This document shows positions 8,299 through 17,125 of a DNA stretch of 64,000 nt, piece by piece. This DNA comes from Eubacterium oxidoreducens. Its GTDB lineage: Bacteria > Bacillota > Clostridia > Lachnospirales > Lachnospiraceae. The notes under the pieces are model-generated. The model worked only from the letters and a program-made list of their open reading frames with translations. It ran no database searches and was not told the origin of the DNA. Location: positions 124,001-188,000 of the forward strand of contig NZ_FMXR01000006.1 of assembly GCF_900104415.1 (NCBI RefSeq). Direction: 5' to 3'. Positions within the stretch are counted from its first letter, which is position 1. Each line of letters opens with the position of its first letter. The translations under genes were made by a program, and so were the position numbers.

Positions 8299-10200
8299 TT
8301 ACTTCTTTCTTTTTTTGTGTACATTACGAATTTTTTTGTTTTTTGATGGTGCTTTTTTCTTATTTGCAGCACCTTGTTTCGAATAGGAACCAGATTCTTT
8401 TCTTGGTCGAATCAGACAGTTTTTTTCAAATCCTATTAAGTCTTTTCGTCCTGCTTTTAATAAAGCTTCTTTAACAAGATCATAATTCTTTGGATCTTTA
8501 TATTGAATCAATGCGCGCTGCATTGCTTTTTCTTTTTCGCTTTTGGGCACATATACCTTTTCCATCGTTCTAGGATCTAAACCGGTATAAAACATTACCG
8601 TCGAAAGTGTCGAGGGTGTCGGATAAAAGTCCTGTACCTGTTGCGGCATATACCCCATATCTCGTACGAACAATGCCAGTTCGATGGCTTCTTTTAACGT
8701 TGACCCAGGATGAGAGGACATCAAATATGGTACAAGATATTGTTTCTTACCAAGCGATTGATTCATCTTCGTATATTCTTTAACAAAACGATCGTATACT
8801 GCTTTTGGCGGTTTTCCCATCTTCGATAACACAATATCCGATATATGTTCCGGCGCAACTTTCAGCTGACCGCTAATATGATATTTACATAACTCTTTTA
8901 AAAATTCACGATTCTTATCATATAGTAAATAATCAAAGCGAATGCCGGAACGAATAAAAACTTTCTTCACTCCCGGAAGCGCTCTTAATTTAGCTAAAAG
9001 CGAAAGGTATCGACTGTGATCCGCTTTCAGATTCGGACATTTTTCCGGAAATAAACATTGACGATGCGTGCAAACACCTTTTGTCAGCTGTTTTTCACAC
9101 GCCACTGTATCAAAATTCGCTGTTGGTCCTCCAACATCATGAATATATCCTTTAAAATCAGGATCTTGCGTAATAAGCTTTGCTTCTTTTAGTATTGATT
9201 CTTCACTTCTGGTTTGAATCATACGTCCTTGATGAAATGTTAACGCACAAAAACTACATCCCCCAAAGCAACCGCGATTCGCAATTAATGAAAATTTCAC
9301 TTCTGAAATTGCCGGTACTCCGCCTTGTTTTTCGTAATCTGGGTGGTATGTCCTTGCATAAGGTAATGCATAAATAGCATCCATCTGTGATTGTGACAAG
9401 GGATAGGAAGGCGGATTTTGCACCACATATACATTATGTGGATATGCCTCTACAAGCTGATGCGCACTAAACGGATCCGTGTTTTGATACTGTTTATAAA
9501 AACTTTTTGCATACATTTGTTTATCTTGTTGCATTTCTTCATAGGTCGGTAATAAAATCTTGTCCTCAAGCGTGTTTTTTAAATCTCTTGTTTTATATAC
9601 CGTTCCTCGAATATAAGTAATTTGCTCAATTGGAACCCCTGCATCTAAAGCCTCTGCAATTTCTACAATTGATTTTTCCCCCATCCCATAAGAAATAAGA
9701 TCCGCTCCGGAATCAAGAAGCTGTGAACGTTTTAGTTTGTTCGACCAATAATCATAATGCGCCAATCTTCTTAAGGAGCCTTCAATTCCACCGATTATGA
9801 TCGGGATATTTTTATAACTCCTACGAATTAAATTACCATATACCACAACTGCATAATCCGGTCGTTTTCCGAATTCACCGCCCGGTGTATAGGCATCTTG
9901 ATGCCGTCTTTTTTTGGAAACAGTATAATGATTTACCATGGAATCCATATTTCCTCCGCAAATCAAAAAACCTAGACGCGGTTCACCAAATATCCGGATA
10001 CTTTCATCGTTTTTCCAATCCGGCTGCGATATGATAGCAACGCTATAGCCTTTGCTTTCTAAAAGCCTAGAAATAATAGCCGGTCCAAATGATGGATGAT
10101 CGACATAAGCATCTCCTAGAACATAAACAAAATCGGGCTGTTTTATATTCCTGTTATGCAAATCTTGTTTTGTTATTGGCAAAAACTCTTCTCGTGTCAT
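8299..10200 (-). CDS. YgiQ family radical SAM protein (UPF0313)
   Basis: A large (633 residues) radical SAM protein of the YgiQ family, whose substrate is unknown. The cluster motif [15 protein letters not shown] is near residue 312. The N-terminal region has the family's cobalamin-like fold signature, and the C-terminus ends in a lysine-rich basic tail that may bind nucleic acid. A second cysteine-rich segment ([16 protein letters not shown], near residue 376) could hold another metal site. The start abuts the stop of the HAD gene upstream. Confidence 0.93.
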   Translation of the reverse strand: MTREEFLPITKQDLHNRNIKQPDFVYVLGDAYVDHPSFGPAIISRLLESKGYSVAIISQPDWKNDESIRIFGEPRLGFLICGGNMDSMVNHYTVSKKRRHQDAYTPGGEFGKRPDYAVVVYGNLIRRSYKNIPIIIGGIEGSLRRLAHYDYWSNKLKRSQLLDSGADLISYGMGEKSIVEIAEALDAGVPIEQITYIRGTVYKTRDLKNTLEDKILLPTYEEMQQDKQMYAKSFYKQYQNTDPFSAHQLVEAYPHNVYVVQNPPSYPLSQSQMDAIYALPYARTYHPDYEKQGGVPAISEVKFSLIANRGCFGGCSFCALTFHQGRMIQTRSEESILKEAKLITQDPDFKGYIHDVGGPTANFDTVACEKQLTKGVCTHRQCLFPEKCPNLKADHSRYLSLLAKLRALPGVKKVFIRSGIRFDYLLYDKNREFLKELCKYHISGQLKVAPEHISDIVLSKMGKPPKAVYDRFVKEYTKMNQSLGKKQYLVPYLMSSHPGSTLKEAIELALFVRDMGYMPQQVQDFYPTPSTLSTVMFYTGLDPRTMEKVYVPKSEKEKAMQRALIQYKDPKNYDLVKEALLKAGRKDLIGFEKNCLIRPRKESGSYSKQGAANKKKAPSKNKKIRNVHKKRKK

Positions 10201-10854
10201 TTAGAATACCTCTGGCAAATCATAATAACTATCAATAAAATAATCTGCTTTTTTCTTCTTTTCTTCCCATATAGGCGCAGAAAAAGAATCATTTATTGCA
10301 CACGTTTTAGCTCCTGCACTTTTTCCTGCAATTATGCCATTTGTCATATCCTCAAATACAAGACAATTTTTGATGTTTACATTAATTTCTTTCGCAGCTC
10401 TTAAATAAACATCGGGAGCCGGCTTGCCGTTTACGATTTCATCAGATGTTACATAAGCATCAAAGAAACGATCTAAATCATACTTTTCTCGTACAACATT
10501 TACCAATTCCCTTGAATTACTGGTACCCATTGCGATTTTTTTGTTTTTTGCTTTTAATTCATGAAGCAAATCCCAAGCACCTTCTTTAAAAACAACATCA
10601 TTTATATAATGATCTCGAGCCATATCATTCCATATTCTTTGCAACTGCTCAGAGGTATTTGGTAAATGAAATTTTTCTATAAAATAATCTGCTGTTTGAA
10701 CAAAACTCATCCCTTCAATATCCTTATTAAGTTCTTTCGGAAAAGGAATATTTCTTTGCTCTAAGAATTCCACATCAATTTGATGCCACACCCACATAGA
10801 ATCAACCAGTGTTCCATCCATATCAAATAGCACCGCGTTTATATCGTTCCACAT
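10201..10854 (-). CDS. HAD-superfamily hydrolase, beta-phosphoglucomutase-like
   Basis: A subfamily IA haloacid dehalogenase-type phosphatase or phosphomutase. Motif I is LFDMDGTLVDSMWVWHQ at residues 9-25, motif II GTSNSRELV near 115, and motif III/IV around FEDMTNGIIAGKSAGAKT near 172. The cap insertion lies between motifs I and II. The substrate is unknown. Its first 32 nt overlap the end of the upstream pseudouridine synthase gene, with an AAGGAAGAG site inside that gene, so the two are coupled. Confidence 0.88.
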   Translation of the reverse strand: MWNDINAVLFDMDGTLVDSMWVWHQIDVEFLEQRNIPFPKELNKDIEGMSFVQTADYFIEKFHLPNTSEQLQRIWNDMARDHYINDVVFKEGAWDLLHELKAKNKKIAMGTSNSRELVNVVREKYDLDRFFDAYVTSDEIVNGKPAPDVYLRAAKEINVNIKNCLVFEDMTNGIIAGKSAGAKTCAINDSFSAPIWEEKKKKADYFIDSYYDLPEVF

Positions 10855-11554
10855 CTTCTAACTCTTCCTTTGTAAACTCTCTATATTCTCCGGGCAAAAG
10901 CGTTTCATCTAATTCATAACGCCCCATTTTAAGACGTTTTAAATAAATAACTTCTCTTCCGATTGCATGGACCATACGTTTCACCTGATGAAATCTGCCC
11001 TCTGTAATCGTTATCAGGACTTTTGATGTGTCAGAGCTTTCTAAAATTTTTAATCCGGCACTTTTACAGATCTTTTTTTCGCCGATATCGATTCCTGCTT
11101 TAAACGCATTCACATCCCGCTCACTTACAGATCCATCTATGAGCGCATAATACTCTTTTTCTACATGTTTATTTGGGCTTAATAAGCTATGCGTAAAGTC
11201 TCCGTCATTTGTGATAATCAATAACCCCTCTGTATCAAGATCTAATCTTCCTACTGCAAACAAATCGCGTCCGGGTGCATCTTTCATATAATCCATAATT
11301 GTCTTATGCATTGCATCCGAATTGGCACTTACACATCCTGCAGGTTTATGAAATAAATAATAACGAAATCTTTTATATGCAATCAGTTTTCCATCCAGAA
11401 GCACTTCATCAATGCCCGGTGTCACTTTTAAACCTGCATCATTTATCGAAATACCATTAATTGATACACGCTTTTTTTGTATTATTTTTTTTATTTCACT
11501 TCTTGAACCAACTTCCATGGTTGAAAGATATTTATCTATTCTTATTTGTTTCAT
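10823..11554 (-). CDS. RsuA/RluB-family pseudouridine synthase
   Basis: An rRNA pseudouridine synthase with an N-terminal S4 domain (MKQIRIDKYLS) and catalytic aspartate in VGRLDLDTEGLLIITNDGDF near residue 102. The C-terminal GRFHQVKRM motif is also present. The length and motifs fit the RsuA type (16S rRNA U516), though RluB/RluE activities are not excluded. I set the start at ATG 11554, where homology begins. Further upstream the frame stays open through a hairpin with several ATGs, but those codons encode no recognisable domain. No clear Shine-Dalgarno site is visible. Confidence 0.85.
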   Translation of the reverse strand: MKQIRIDKYLSTMEVGSRSEIKKIIQKKRVSINGISINDAGLKVTPGIDEVLLDGKLIAYKRFRYYLFHKPAGCVSANSDAMHKTIMDYMKDAPGRDLFAVGRLDLDTEGLLIITNDGDFTHSLLSPNKHVEKEYYALIDGSVSERDVNAFKAGIDIGEKKICKSAGLKILESSDTSKVLITITEGRFHQVKRMVHAIGREVIYLKRLKMGRYELDETLLPGEYREFTKEELEDVERYKRGAI

Positions 11555-11557
11555 TAT

Positions 11558-11594
11558 TATCATAAAATAAGGCATCATGTACCACCATGATGCC
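11558..11594 (-). terminator. Terminator-like hairpin upstream of the RsuA-type gene
   Basis: A 9-bp perfect stem (11571-11579 with 11586-11594, 6-nt loop) is followed on the minus strand by TTATTTTAT. It probably ends the yicC-to-coiled-coil operon. It sits only 16 nt before the pseudouridine synthase start, so it could also attenuate that gene. Confidence 0.6.
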
Positions 11595-11603
11595 AAGTGA
11601 TTA

Positions 11604-11795
11604 ATTGTTTGTCAGATCCTTACCTGTGCATAAACGTCAAGACTCGCTCGCGAGTCTTGCGCGCCGGATTCGGGTCTGCTTCAGCAGACAAATTCCTGTC
11701 CGAATCCGTGCGCATCCTCGCGGAGCGTTTAACTCAGTCGGAGCTTGTTCTCCGACTGAGTTAAAGGCACGGACTTTTCTGGCCAGGCTTTTAAA
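11604..11795. repeat. GC-rich multi-hairpin repeat-like intergenic element
   Basis: This gap is markedly more GC-rich than its surroundings and holds nested inverted repeats. One hairpin is at 11638-11659 (9-bp stem). A larger one is at 11659-11713 (9-bp CGGATTCGG stem, extended by GCGC, with a 7-bp inner GTCTGC hairpin). A perfect 16-bp palindrome lies at 11728-11743/11750-11765, enclosed by a 7-bp TCCGTGC/GCACGGA stem at 11705-11711/11767-11773. Eighteen bases (11748-11765) recur exactly at 63741-63758. No protein is encoded. It looks like a dispersed, possibly mobile, palindromic element or a structured RNA. Confidence 0.7.
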
Positions 11796-12440
11796 TTATT
11801 CTTGAAGTTCTTTCGCAACCTCATCTGGAATAATTTCATCAGGAGTCTCCTGATGCGTAGCCTCTCCAATCGGTTCTACAACCGGTGCCTCTTGTATTGG
11901 TTCTTCTGGAGGTGCCAATTGTAATCTATTAGATGATACTACATCTAATGTTCCTTGCAAAGATTTCATAAGACTTTCAAAACGATTTTTTGAAGTATCT
12001 ATACTATGAGAAAGCAAATCTTCTATACTCTTAAGCAAATTATCTGTATATTCCATTGCTGCCTGCCGTACATCATTCGCCTCATTCGTAGCCGAATCTA
12101 AGATTTCTCTGGCGTTATTGGTTGCTGCAACAATAACTTCATTTGCACGAGCGTAAGCTTGTTGCATAATCTGATGTTCACTGATAAGCTCATTGGTCTG
12201 AATCTGTGCCTCTGCAATGATTGCATCGGCTTTTTCCTGGGCGGATGCCAAGATTGCTTCTTTATTATTAATAATCTTTTGATAACGCTTGATTTCTTCC
12301 GGCGTTCTAATCTTTAACTCTTCTAACATTTCCTCAATCTCATCACGATTAACAATGATATTTGATTGCGAAAATGGCTGCGCCTTACATTCAGCGATAT
12401 ATTCCTCAATCTCCTCAATAATCTGTTCCATACGTGCCAT
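11796..12440 (-). CDS. Coiled-coil protein, ATP synthase subunit E/H-like, downstream of coaD
   Basis: Function unknown. The 214-residue protein is mostly helical, with an Ala/Glu-rich coiled coil over about residues 40-160 resembling V-type ATPase E/H stalk subunits and DivIVA-like proteins. A Pro/Glu-rich acidic tail follows from about 175. No enzymatic motif or membrane segment is seen. The AAGGAG site precedes the first ATG by 11 nt. It is the last gene of the yicC operon, six bases after coaD, a position I have seen for such coiled-coil proteins in clostridial genomes; a real ATPase role is unlikely. Confidence 0.7.
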   Translation of the reverse strand: MARMEQIIEEIEEYIAECKAQPFSQSNIIVNRDEIEEMLEELKIRTPEEIKRYQKIINNKEAILASAQEKADAIIAEAQIQTNELISEHQIMQQAYARANEVIVAATNNAREILDSATNEANDVRQAAMEYTDNLLKSIEDLLSHSIDTSKNRFESLMKSLQGTLDVVSSNRLQLAPPEEPIQEAPVVEPIGEATHQETPDEIIPDEVAKELQE

Positions 12441-12446
12441 AACGTT

Positions 12447-12935
12447 TTAGTCTCCTTGTCTGTTATATCTTTCAAAAATTGACTTAGCTACTGCATCCGG
12501 TACAAACTTTGATATATCCGAACCATATGATGCAAATTCTTTTACAATAGTCGAGCTTAAATATGCATATTCCAATGAGGTTGTTAAAAATATCGTATCA
12601 ATCTTCTCGTTTACAACCCGATTCGTCTGTGCGATCTGCAATTCATACTCAAAATCCGTCACAGCTCTTAAACCTCGAACCAATATATTCGCATCAATTT
12701 TCTTCGCATAATCCACTAATAATCCATCAAATGTATCCACCGACACATTATCCAAATCCCGAATCTGCTCTTTAATCATACTAACACGATTATCGACAGA
12801 AAACAACGGATTTTTCGCACTGTTATTTAATACAGCCACTACAAGTTCATCCACTATTTTGGAAGCTCTCTTAATAATATCCAGATGCCCATAAGTAACA
12901 GGATCGAAGCTTCCGGCATAAATTCCCCTAGTCAT
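12447..12935 (-). CDS. coaD: Phosphopantetheine adenylyltransferase
   Basis: Penultimate step of coenzyme A synthesis: 4'-phosphopantetheine and ATP give dephospho-CoA. The nucleotidyltransferase T-x-G-H motif is in [15 protein letters not shown] at residues 7-21, and the second motif is in YLSSTIVKE near residue 128. Length 162 is standard. It follows rsmD by 11 nt, the usual Firmicute order. Confidence 0.97.
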   Translation of the reverse strand: MTRGIYAGSFDPVTYGHLDIIKRASKIVDELVVAVLNNSAKNPLFSVDNRVSMIKEQIRDLDNVSVDTFDGLLVDYAKKIDANILVRGLRAVTDFEYELQIAQTNRVVNEKIDTIFLTTSLEYAYLSSTIVKEFASYGSDISKFVPDAVAKSIFERYNRQGD

Positions 12936-12946
12936 AAATTACCTCA

Positions 12947-13504
12947 TTAACATGGTATCTCATCGAGATATACATGCTTATTTGTTTTATATATTTTCTC
13001 TTTTAGTATTTGAAATCCAAGCTCATTGACATATGAAAAATCAGTATGAATATCCGCTTCTATCACCATATAACCATCAGGATTTAAAATATTGCTTTCA
13101 CGTACCGCTTTAAGCAAACTTTTTTCGATTCCCAACTGATATGGCGGATCTGCAAATATAATATCAAATCTTTCTTTTTGTGCCATATTCGCAATCGCCA
13201 CCAAAACATCTTTTTGAAGCAAAACACAAACATCATCAAGATGCGTAAATAGCATGTTTTCCTTTATAATATCACATGCTTTTTTGTTATTTTCAACCAA
13301 TACAACTTTTTTTGCTCCACGAGAAGCAGCCTCAAGACCAATGTTTCCACTACCGGAAAACAAATCCAAAAAAGAACAGTCCGCCAAATCCGGCTGCAGC
13401 ATATTAAACAACGTTTCTTTGATTCGATCTGTTGTAGGTCTGGTATCTTTCCCTACAGGTGCTTTTAAAGGAAGTCTTTTGGCCCTTCCTGCTATAATTC
13501 GCAT
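12947..13504 (-). CDS. rsmD: 16S rRNA (guanine966-N2)-methyltransferase
   Basis: Methylates G966 of 16S rRNA using S-adenosylmethionine. The SAM-binding loop is FLDLFSGSGNIGLEAASRG near residue 45, and the catalytic motif FADPPYQLG is near 120. The N-terminal MRIIAGRAKRLPLKAPVG and RPTTDRIKETLFNML are typical of RsmD. It overlaps the pncC stop by 13 nt and precedes coaD. Confidence 0.95.
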   Translation of the reverse strand: MRIIAGRAKRLPLKAPVGKDTRPTTDRIKETLFNMLQPDLADCSFLDLFSGSGNIGLEAASRGAKKVVLVENNKKACDIIKENMLFTHLDDVCVLLQKDVLVAIANMAQKERFDIIFADPPYQLGIEKSLLKAVRESNILNPDGYMVIEADIHTDFSYVNELGFQILKEKIYKTNKHVYLDEIPC

Positions 13505-13983
13505 GATAAAGATTCACTTCTTTCTTTAATCTGGCAAACAAGATACCTAATTGCATGTGTAACGGTCTGTCGCCTGATTTGTTCTCTGTTTCCGGTGAAA
13601 TGTTCTTCATAAATCCGATAATCATCAAGGCTGCCGCAACCAATATATACAAGCCCTACCGGTTTTTTTTCGGTTCCACCGCCCGGACCTGCTATTCCTG
13701 TAACAGCAATGCCATAGTCACTTGATGTTCGATGCAAAAGTCCAAGCAACATTTCTTTACAGGTATATTCACTAACAGCGCCATATCGTTCAAGCGTTTC
13801 ATGACTGACACCAAGATTTTTTTCTTTAATATCATTCGAATAAGTAATATAACCTTCCTGAAAATAGCTTGAACTTCCGGCAACCGATGTAAGCTCTGCG
13901 GCAATCAAACCTCCGGTACACGACTCCGCTGTTGATACCGTGTTATGATTGTTGTTAAGCAGAGCTGCCAATTGTGTTATCAT
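13492..13983 (-). CDS. pncC: CinA-family nicotinamide-nucleotide amidohydrolase
   Basis: Stand-alone CinA C-terminal domain, predicted to convert nicotinamide mononucleotide to nicotinate mononucleotide in NAD recycling. Key stretches are STAESCTGGLIAAEL near residue 17 and AVTGIAGPGGGTEKKPVG near 95. I start it at ATG 13983 (MITQLAALL), 10 nt after AAGGAG; an upstream in-frame ATG would add 16 unrelated residues. The N-terminal molybdopterin-like domain of full CinA is absent. Confidence 0.9.
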   Translation of the reverse strand: MITQLAALLNNNHNTVSTAESCTGGLIAAELTSVAGSSSYFQEGYITYSNDIKEKNLGVSHETLERYGAVSEYTCKEMLLGLLHRTSSDYGIAVTGIAGPGGGTEKKPVGLVYIGCGSLDDYRIYEEHFTGNREQIRRQTVTHAIRYLVCQIKERSESLSCEL

Positions 13984-13984
13984 A

Positions 13985-14548
13985 TTATTTTTGCTCCTTA
14001 AGAACTTCTTTGTTTTTAATAAGATAATCAATTAATGAAACAATTGTTAATACTACTGTTATACCAATTACTATTGGAATGATAGCATGTAAGATTATAG
14101 AAGCTATCGTTGGAAGACAGCTAAAATTAAGCAAAATCAAAATAATCATGCCCATCTGAAATACCGTTTTAACTTTTCCCCACATGCTTGCAGCTATTAC
14201 TACATTATTGTCTGAGGCAATCAAACGGAACCCGCTAATCACAAACTCTCTTGCAATAATAATAACAACAACCCAGCCTGGCAGATCGTCAAGTGAAACC
14301 AAACAAATCATTGCTGAACATACAAGCAATTTATCTGCAAGTGGATCCATAAACTTGCCAAAATTTGTAACCAAATTGTATTTTCGAGCAATTTTTCCAT
14401 CTGCCATATCCGTTAGGGAAGCCACAATAAATATAATTAATGCGACAAGCTGTCCAATATTGTTTTGAAATGCCGGTACCAACAGGCAAATAACAAAAAA
14501 AGGAATCAAAATCACTCTAAACATTGTTAATTTATTTGGTAAATTCAT
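13985..14548 (-). CDS. pgsA: CDP-diacylglycerol--glycerol-3-phosphate 3-phosphatidyltransferase
   Basis: Makes phosphatidylglycerol phosphate, the first committed step to phosphatidylglycerol and cardiolipin, in the membrane. The CDP-alcohol phosphotransferase signature is at residues 46-74: DMADGKIAR followed by GKFMDPLADKL. About six hydrophobic helices fill the 187 residues. It overlaps the rimO stop by 4 nt. The neighbour order rimO-pgsA-pncC is common in Firmicutes. Confidence 0.95.
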   Translation of the reverse strand: MNLPNKLTMFRVILIPFFVICLLVPAFQNNIGQLVALIIFIVASLTDMADGKIARKYNLVTNFGKFMDPLADKLLVCSAMICLVSLDDLPGWVVVIIIAREFVISGFRLIASDNNVVIAASMWGKVKTVFQMGMIILILLNFSCLPTIASIILHAIIPIVIGITVVLTIVSLIDYLIKNKEVLKEQK

Positions 14549-15882
14549 TCTAGTTCTCCTATCAAATCATATTCATATGCACCGGTTACTTTAACATTAA
14601 CAAAATCACCGGTATGAAGAATCTGTGAAGTTTCAAGGAATAGATATCCGTCTATATCCGGTGCATCCCGATACGTTCTGCATACATATACATTTTCAGC
14701 GGTTCCTTCTACCAAGACCTTTAGATGAGTTCCTATCATCTCACAGCATTTTTCTTCGCAAATTTCCTGCTGAAGTTCCATTACTTCATCTACCCATAAT
14801 TGCTTCGTTTCATCCTCTATCTGATTTTCAAAAGATGCTGCCGCAGTTCCTTCTTCTCTGGAATAAGCAAATGCTCCGAGGCGATCAAACCCAATTTCCT
14901 CAATAAATGAAAGAAGTTCTTTGTGTTCTTCTTTTGTTTCTCCAGGGAACCCACAAATGACAGTTGTACGAAGCGCTATATCCGGGATTTCTCTTCTAAG
15001 CATCTCAAAGGTTTTTTTCAGTTCTGCTTTTGAAGTTCTTCGTGCCATTTTTTTCAAAATCCGATCTGAACAATGTTGAATTGGAAGATCCAAATAATGA
15101 CACACTTTTGGATTATTTTTAATTTCTTCTACCAATTCCGGATATATTTCCTCCGGATAACAATACAAGATACGAATCCACTTAAGTTCATCTATTTTGG
15201 CGAGCTTTTGTAATAAAATATGCAAGGATTTCTTTTCATACAAATCAACACCATAAAGAGTTGTTTCCTGTGCTACCAGCAAAAGTTCTTTTACACCCAT
15301 TTCTACCAAATCTTGTGCTTGTTTTATTAACACCTCCATGGAAACACTTCTGTATTTTCCACGGATAGATGGAATTACACAATAGGTGCAATGTTTGTCA
15401 CATCCTTCTGCAATTTTAAGGTAGGCATAATGTGTACCACTAGTCAAAATACGTTTTTTTGACATGTCCGGCATACCTGTTAACTCGCCGATTTTTTCAA
15501 AATGTTTTTGTTCTAATACCTTTGTAACTGCTTTCGCAATCTCGTCCCAAGAATTGGTGCCAATAATAGCATCTACTTCCGGAAGTTCTTCTTTGATTTC
15601 TTTTGAAAAACGCTGAGCCAGACATCCCGTTGCAATAAGAGCTTTGCATCTTCCGCGTTCTTTCCACTGCGCCATTTCCAAAATGGTATTGATGCTTTCT
15701 TCTTTTGCTGAATCAATAAACGTACAGGTATTAATAACAATTACATCTGCATCTTCTTCTGTGTTCGTAAAGGAATATCCGGCTGATTGCAAAATGCCAA
15801 GCATATATTCTGAATCCACGAGATTTTTATCACAGCCTAAAGATACAAAAAATATATTAATGGAATTTTGAGGATTACACAT
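14545..15882 (-). CDS. rimO: Ribosomal protein S12 methylthiotransferase
   Basis: Radical SAM enzyme that methylthiolates an aspartate of ribosomal protein S12. Three domains are visible. The N-terminal UPF0004 domain has FVSLGCDKNLVDSEYM at residues 12-27 and NTCTF near 50. The radical SAM domain has AEGCDKHCTYCVIPSIRG near 157. The C-terminal TRAM domain spans about 375-445. SLGCDKNLVDSE separates it from MiaB, whose gene lies at 34.8-36.2 kb. Confidence 0.95.
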   Translation of the reverse strand: MCNPQNSINIFFVSLGCDKNLVDSEYMLGILQSAGYSFTNTEEDADVIVINTCTFIDSAKEESINTILEMAQWKERGRCKALIATGCLAQRFSKEIKEELPEVDAIIGTNSWDEIAKAVTKVLEQKHFEKIGELTGMPDMSKKRILTSGTHYAYLKIAEGCDKHCTYCVIPSIRGKYRSVSMEVLIKQAQDLVEMGVKELLLVAQETTLYGVDLYEKKSLHILLQKLAKIDELKWIRILYCYPEEIYPELVEEIKNNPKVCHYLDLPIQHCSDRILKKMARRTSKAELKKTFEMLRREIPDIALRTTVICGFPGETKEEHKELLSFIEEIGFDRLGAFAYSREEGTAAASFENQIEDETKQLWVDEVMELQQEICEEKCCEMIGTHLKVLVEGTAENVYVCRTYRDAPDIDGYLFLETSQILHTGDFVNVKVTGAYEYDLIGELE

Positions 15883-15887
15883 ATCTA

Positions 15888-16217
15888 TTATTCTTCGTTA
15901 TGATCTACTGAATCATCTTGCTCAACAACATAATCTGAATTCTCTAAAGCTTCATTTATTTTTTCTTTCATTTCCATTGCTTCTTCTTCATTCAAAATCT
16001 TTACATAGCCTTGTTTTAACTCATCTACTGCAACAGAAAGTGGCTTTTTAATATTTGCATTTTCAATCATCGGAGCATCTCCGGCAATAATCTGACGCGC
16101 TCTTTTTGCAGTTGCAAGCACAATCGAATAACGGCTGTTTACAACCGGTTCTTCACCAATGTTATGGCTTTCTTCATTAACTACTTTCATTAAATCTACA
16201 TACGATGGATGAATCAT
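15888..16217 (-). CDS. rpoZ: RNA polymerase omega subunit
   Basis: Small RNA polymerase subunit that helps fold and assemble beta-prime. The conserved core NSRYSIVLATAKRARQI is at about residues 27-43, and KPLSVAVDELKQGYVKI near 58. At 109 residues it is slightly long, with an acidic C-terminal tail. It lies between gmk and rimO, the normal place for omega in this operon type. Confidence 0.92.
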   Translation of the reverse strand: MIHPSYVDLMKVVNEESHNIGEEPVVNSRYSIVLATAKRARQIIAGDAPMIENANIKKPLSVAVDELKQGYVKILNEEEAMEMKEKINEALENSDYVVEQDDSVDHNEE

Positions 16218-16222
16218 AATAT

Positions 16223-16858
16223 TTACTCTCCTTTATAAAAATCATTTAATTGTGTTTCAATTTCTTTAATAAATGAACAATTCTGACTTATTTTTAAATG
16301 TTCATTTTGAATAATACTATGCGTTTGTTTAATTGCATCTTCAAGGGAATCGTTTACAATCAGATAATCGTATTTTTTCATCATCTGTGATTCCTCATAT
16401 GCACGTTTCATGCGTTGCTTTACAACCGCAGCCGTTTCCGTGCCTCTTCCGGTAAGTCTTTGTTCAAGAATCTGTGCCGTTGGCGGTGTCACAAACAAAA
16501 GTAACGCATCCGGAAATGATTTCCTGACATTTAATGCTCCTTGAACTTCAATTTCAAGAATTACATCTTGTCCGTCTTCTAGCTGTTTCATAACATATTC
16601 TTTAGGTGTTCCATAATAGTTTCCAACATAATTGGCATATTCAATCAAGGAATCCTTTTGTATCATTTCTTCAAATTCCTCAACGGATAAAAAATAATAT
16701 TCTTTTCCATGTTTCTCACCCGGCCTTGGACTTCTGGTTGTTGCAGAAGTAGACAAAGCATATTTGCCAGGATAATGTTCAAGGAGTCCTTTTACAATCG
16801 ATCCTTTTCCAGCTCCGGCAAATCCTGAAATAACAATTAATACGCCTTTTTTATTCAT
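16223..16858 (-). CDS. gmk: Guanylate kinase
   Basis: Phosphorylates GMP to GDP. The P-loop is ISGFAGAGKGSIVKGL near residue 7, and the GMP-binding region STSATTRSPRPGEKHGKEYYF near 36 is followed by GNYYGTPKEYV. I start at ATG 16858 (MNKKGVL), which overlaps the remA stop within ATGAATAA, a coupling arrangement. An ATG six codons upstream is possible but adds nothing conserved. Confidence 0.95.
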   Translation of the reverse strand: MNKKGVLIVISGFAGAGKGSIVKGLLEHYPGKYALSTSATTRSPRPGEKHGKEYYFLSVEEFEEMIQKDSLIEYANYVGNYYGTPKEYVMKQLEDGQDVILEIEVQGALNVRKSFPDALLLFVTPPTAQILEQRLTGRGTETAAVVKQRMKRAYEESQMMKKYDYLIVNDSLEDAIKQTHSIIQNEHLKISQNCSFIKEIETQLNDFYKGE

Positions 16859-17117
16859 CGTCTGATGCATCTCCATTTTCTATGTTTTTCCCCTCAATTC
16901 GGCCGGCTATTGTATCCGGCTGAAGTGCAGATAACACAAGATAATCATTTTCCATGACCAAAACTGCTTTGGTACGTCTTCCCTGCGTTGCATCAACCAC
17001 AGCTGATTTTTCTTTTGCAGACTGCAAAAGTCGCTTGGCGGGCGCAGAATCAGGCGAAATGATAGCTATTATCTTTTTCGTGTTTACAATATTACCAAAC
17101 CCAATATTTACAAACAT
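16851..17117 (-). CDS. remA: DUF370/RemA-like DNA-binding regulator
   Basis: RemA-type proteins bind DNA as oligomers and in Bacillus activate matrix and osmoprotectant genes. The family's start MFVNIGFGNIV is at residues 1-11, followed by IISPDSAPAKRL and DATQGRRTKAVL. ATG 17117 is used, 8 nt after AGGG; a TTG two codons upstream is the alternative. The C-terminal tail is acidic. Its place between yicC and gmk is conserved in Firmicutes. Confidence 0.9.
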   Translation of the reverse strand: MFVNIGFGNIVNTKKIIAIISPDSAPAKRLLQSAKEKSAVVDATQGRRTKAVLVMENDYLVLSALQPDTIAGRIEGKNIENGDASDDE

Positions 17118-17125
17118 AGTCAACC

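Noticed and set aside
11605-11805. A 66-codon plus-strand open frame through the palindromic region
   Set aside because: It is made of inverted repeats, has no ribosome site or protein-like pattern, and overlaps the real gene end; it is better read as repeat DNA.
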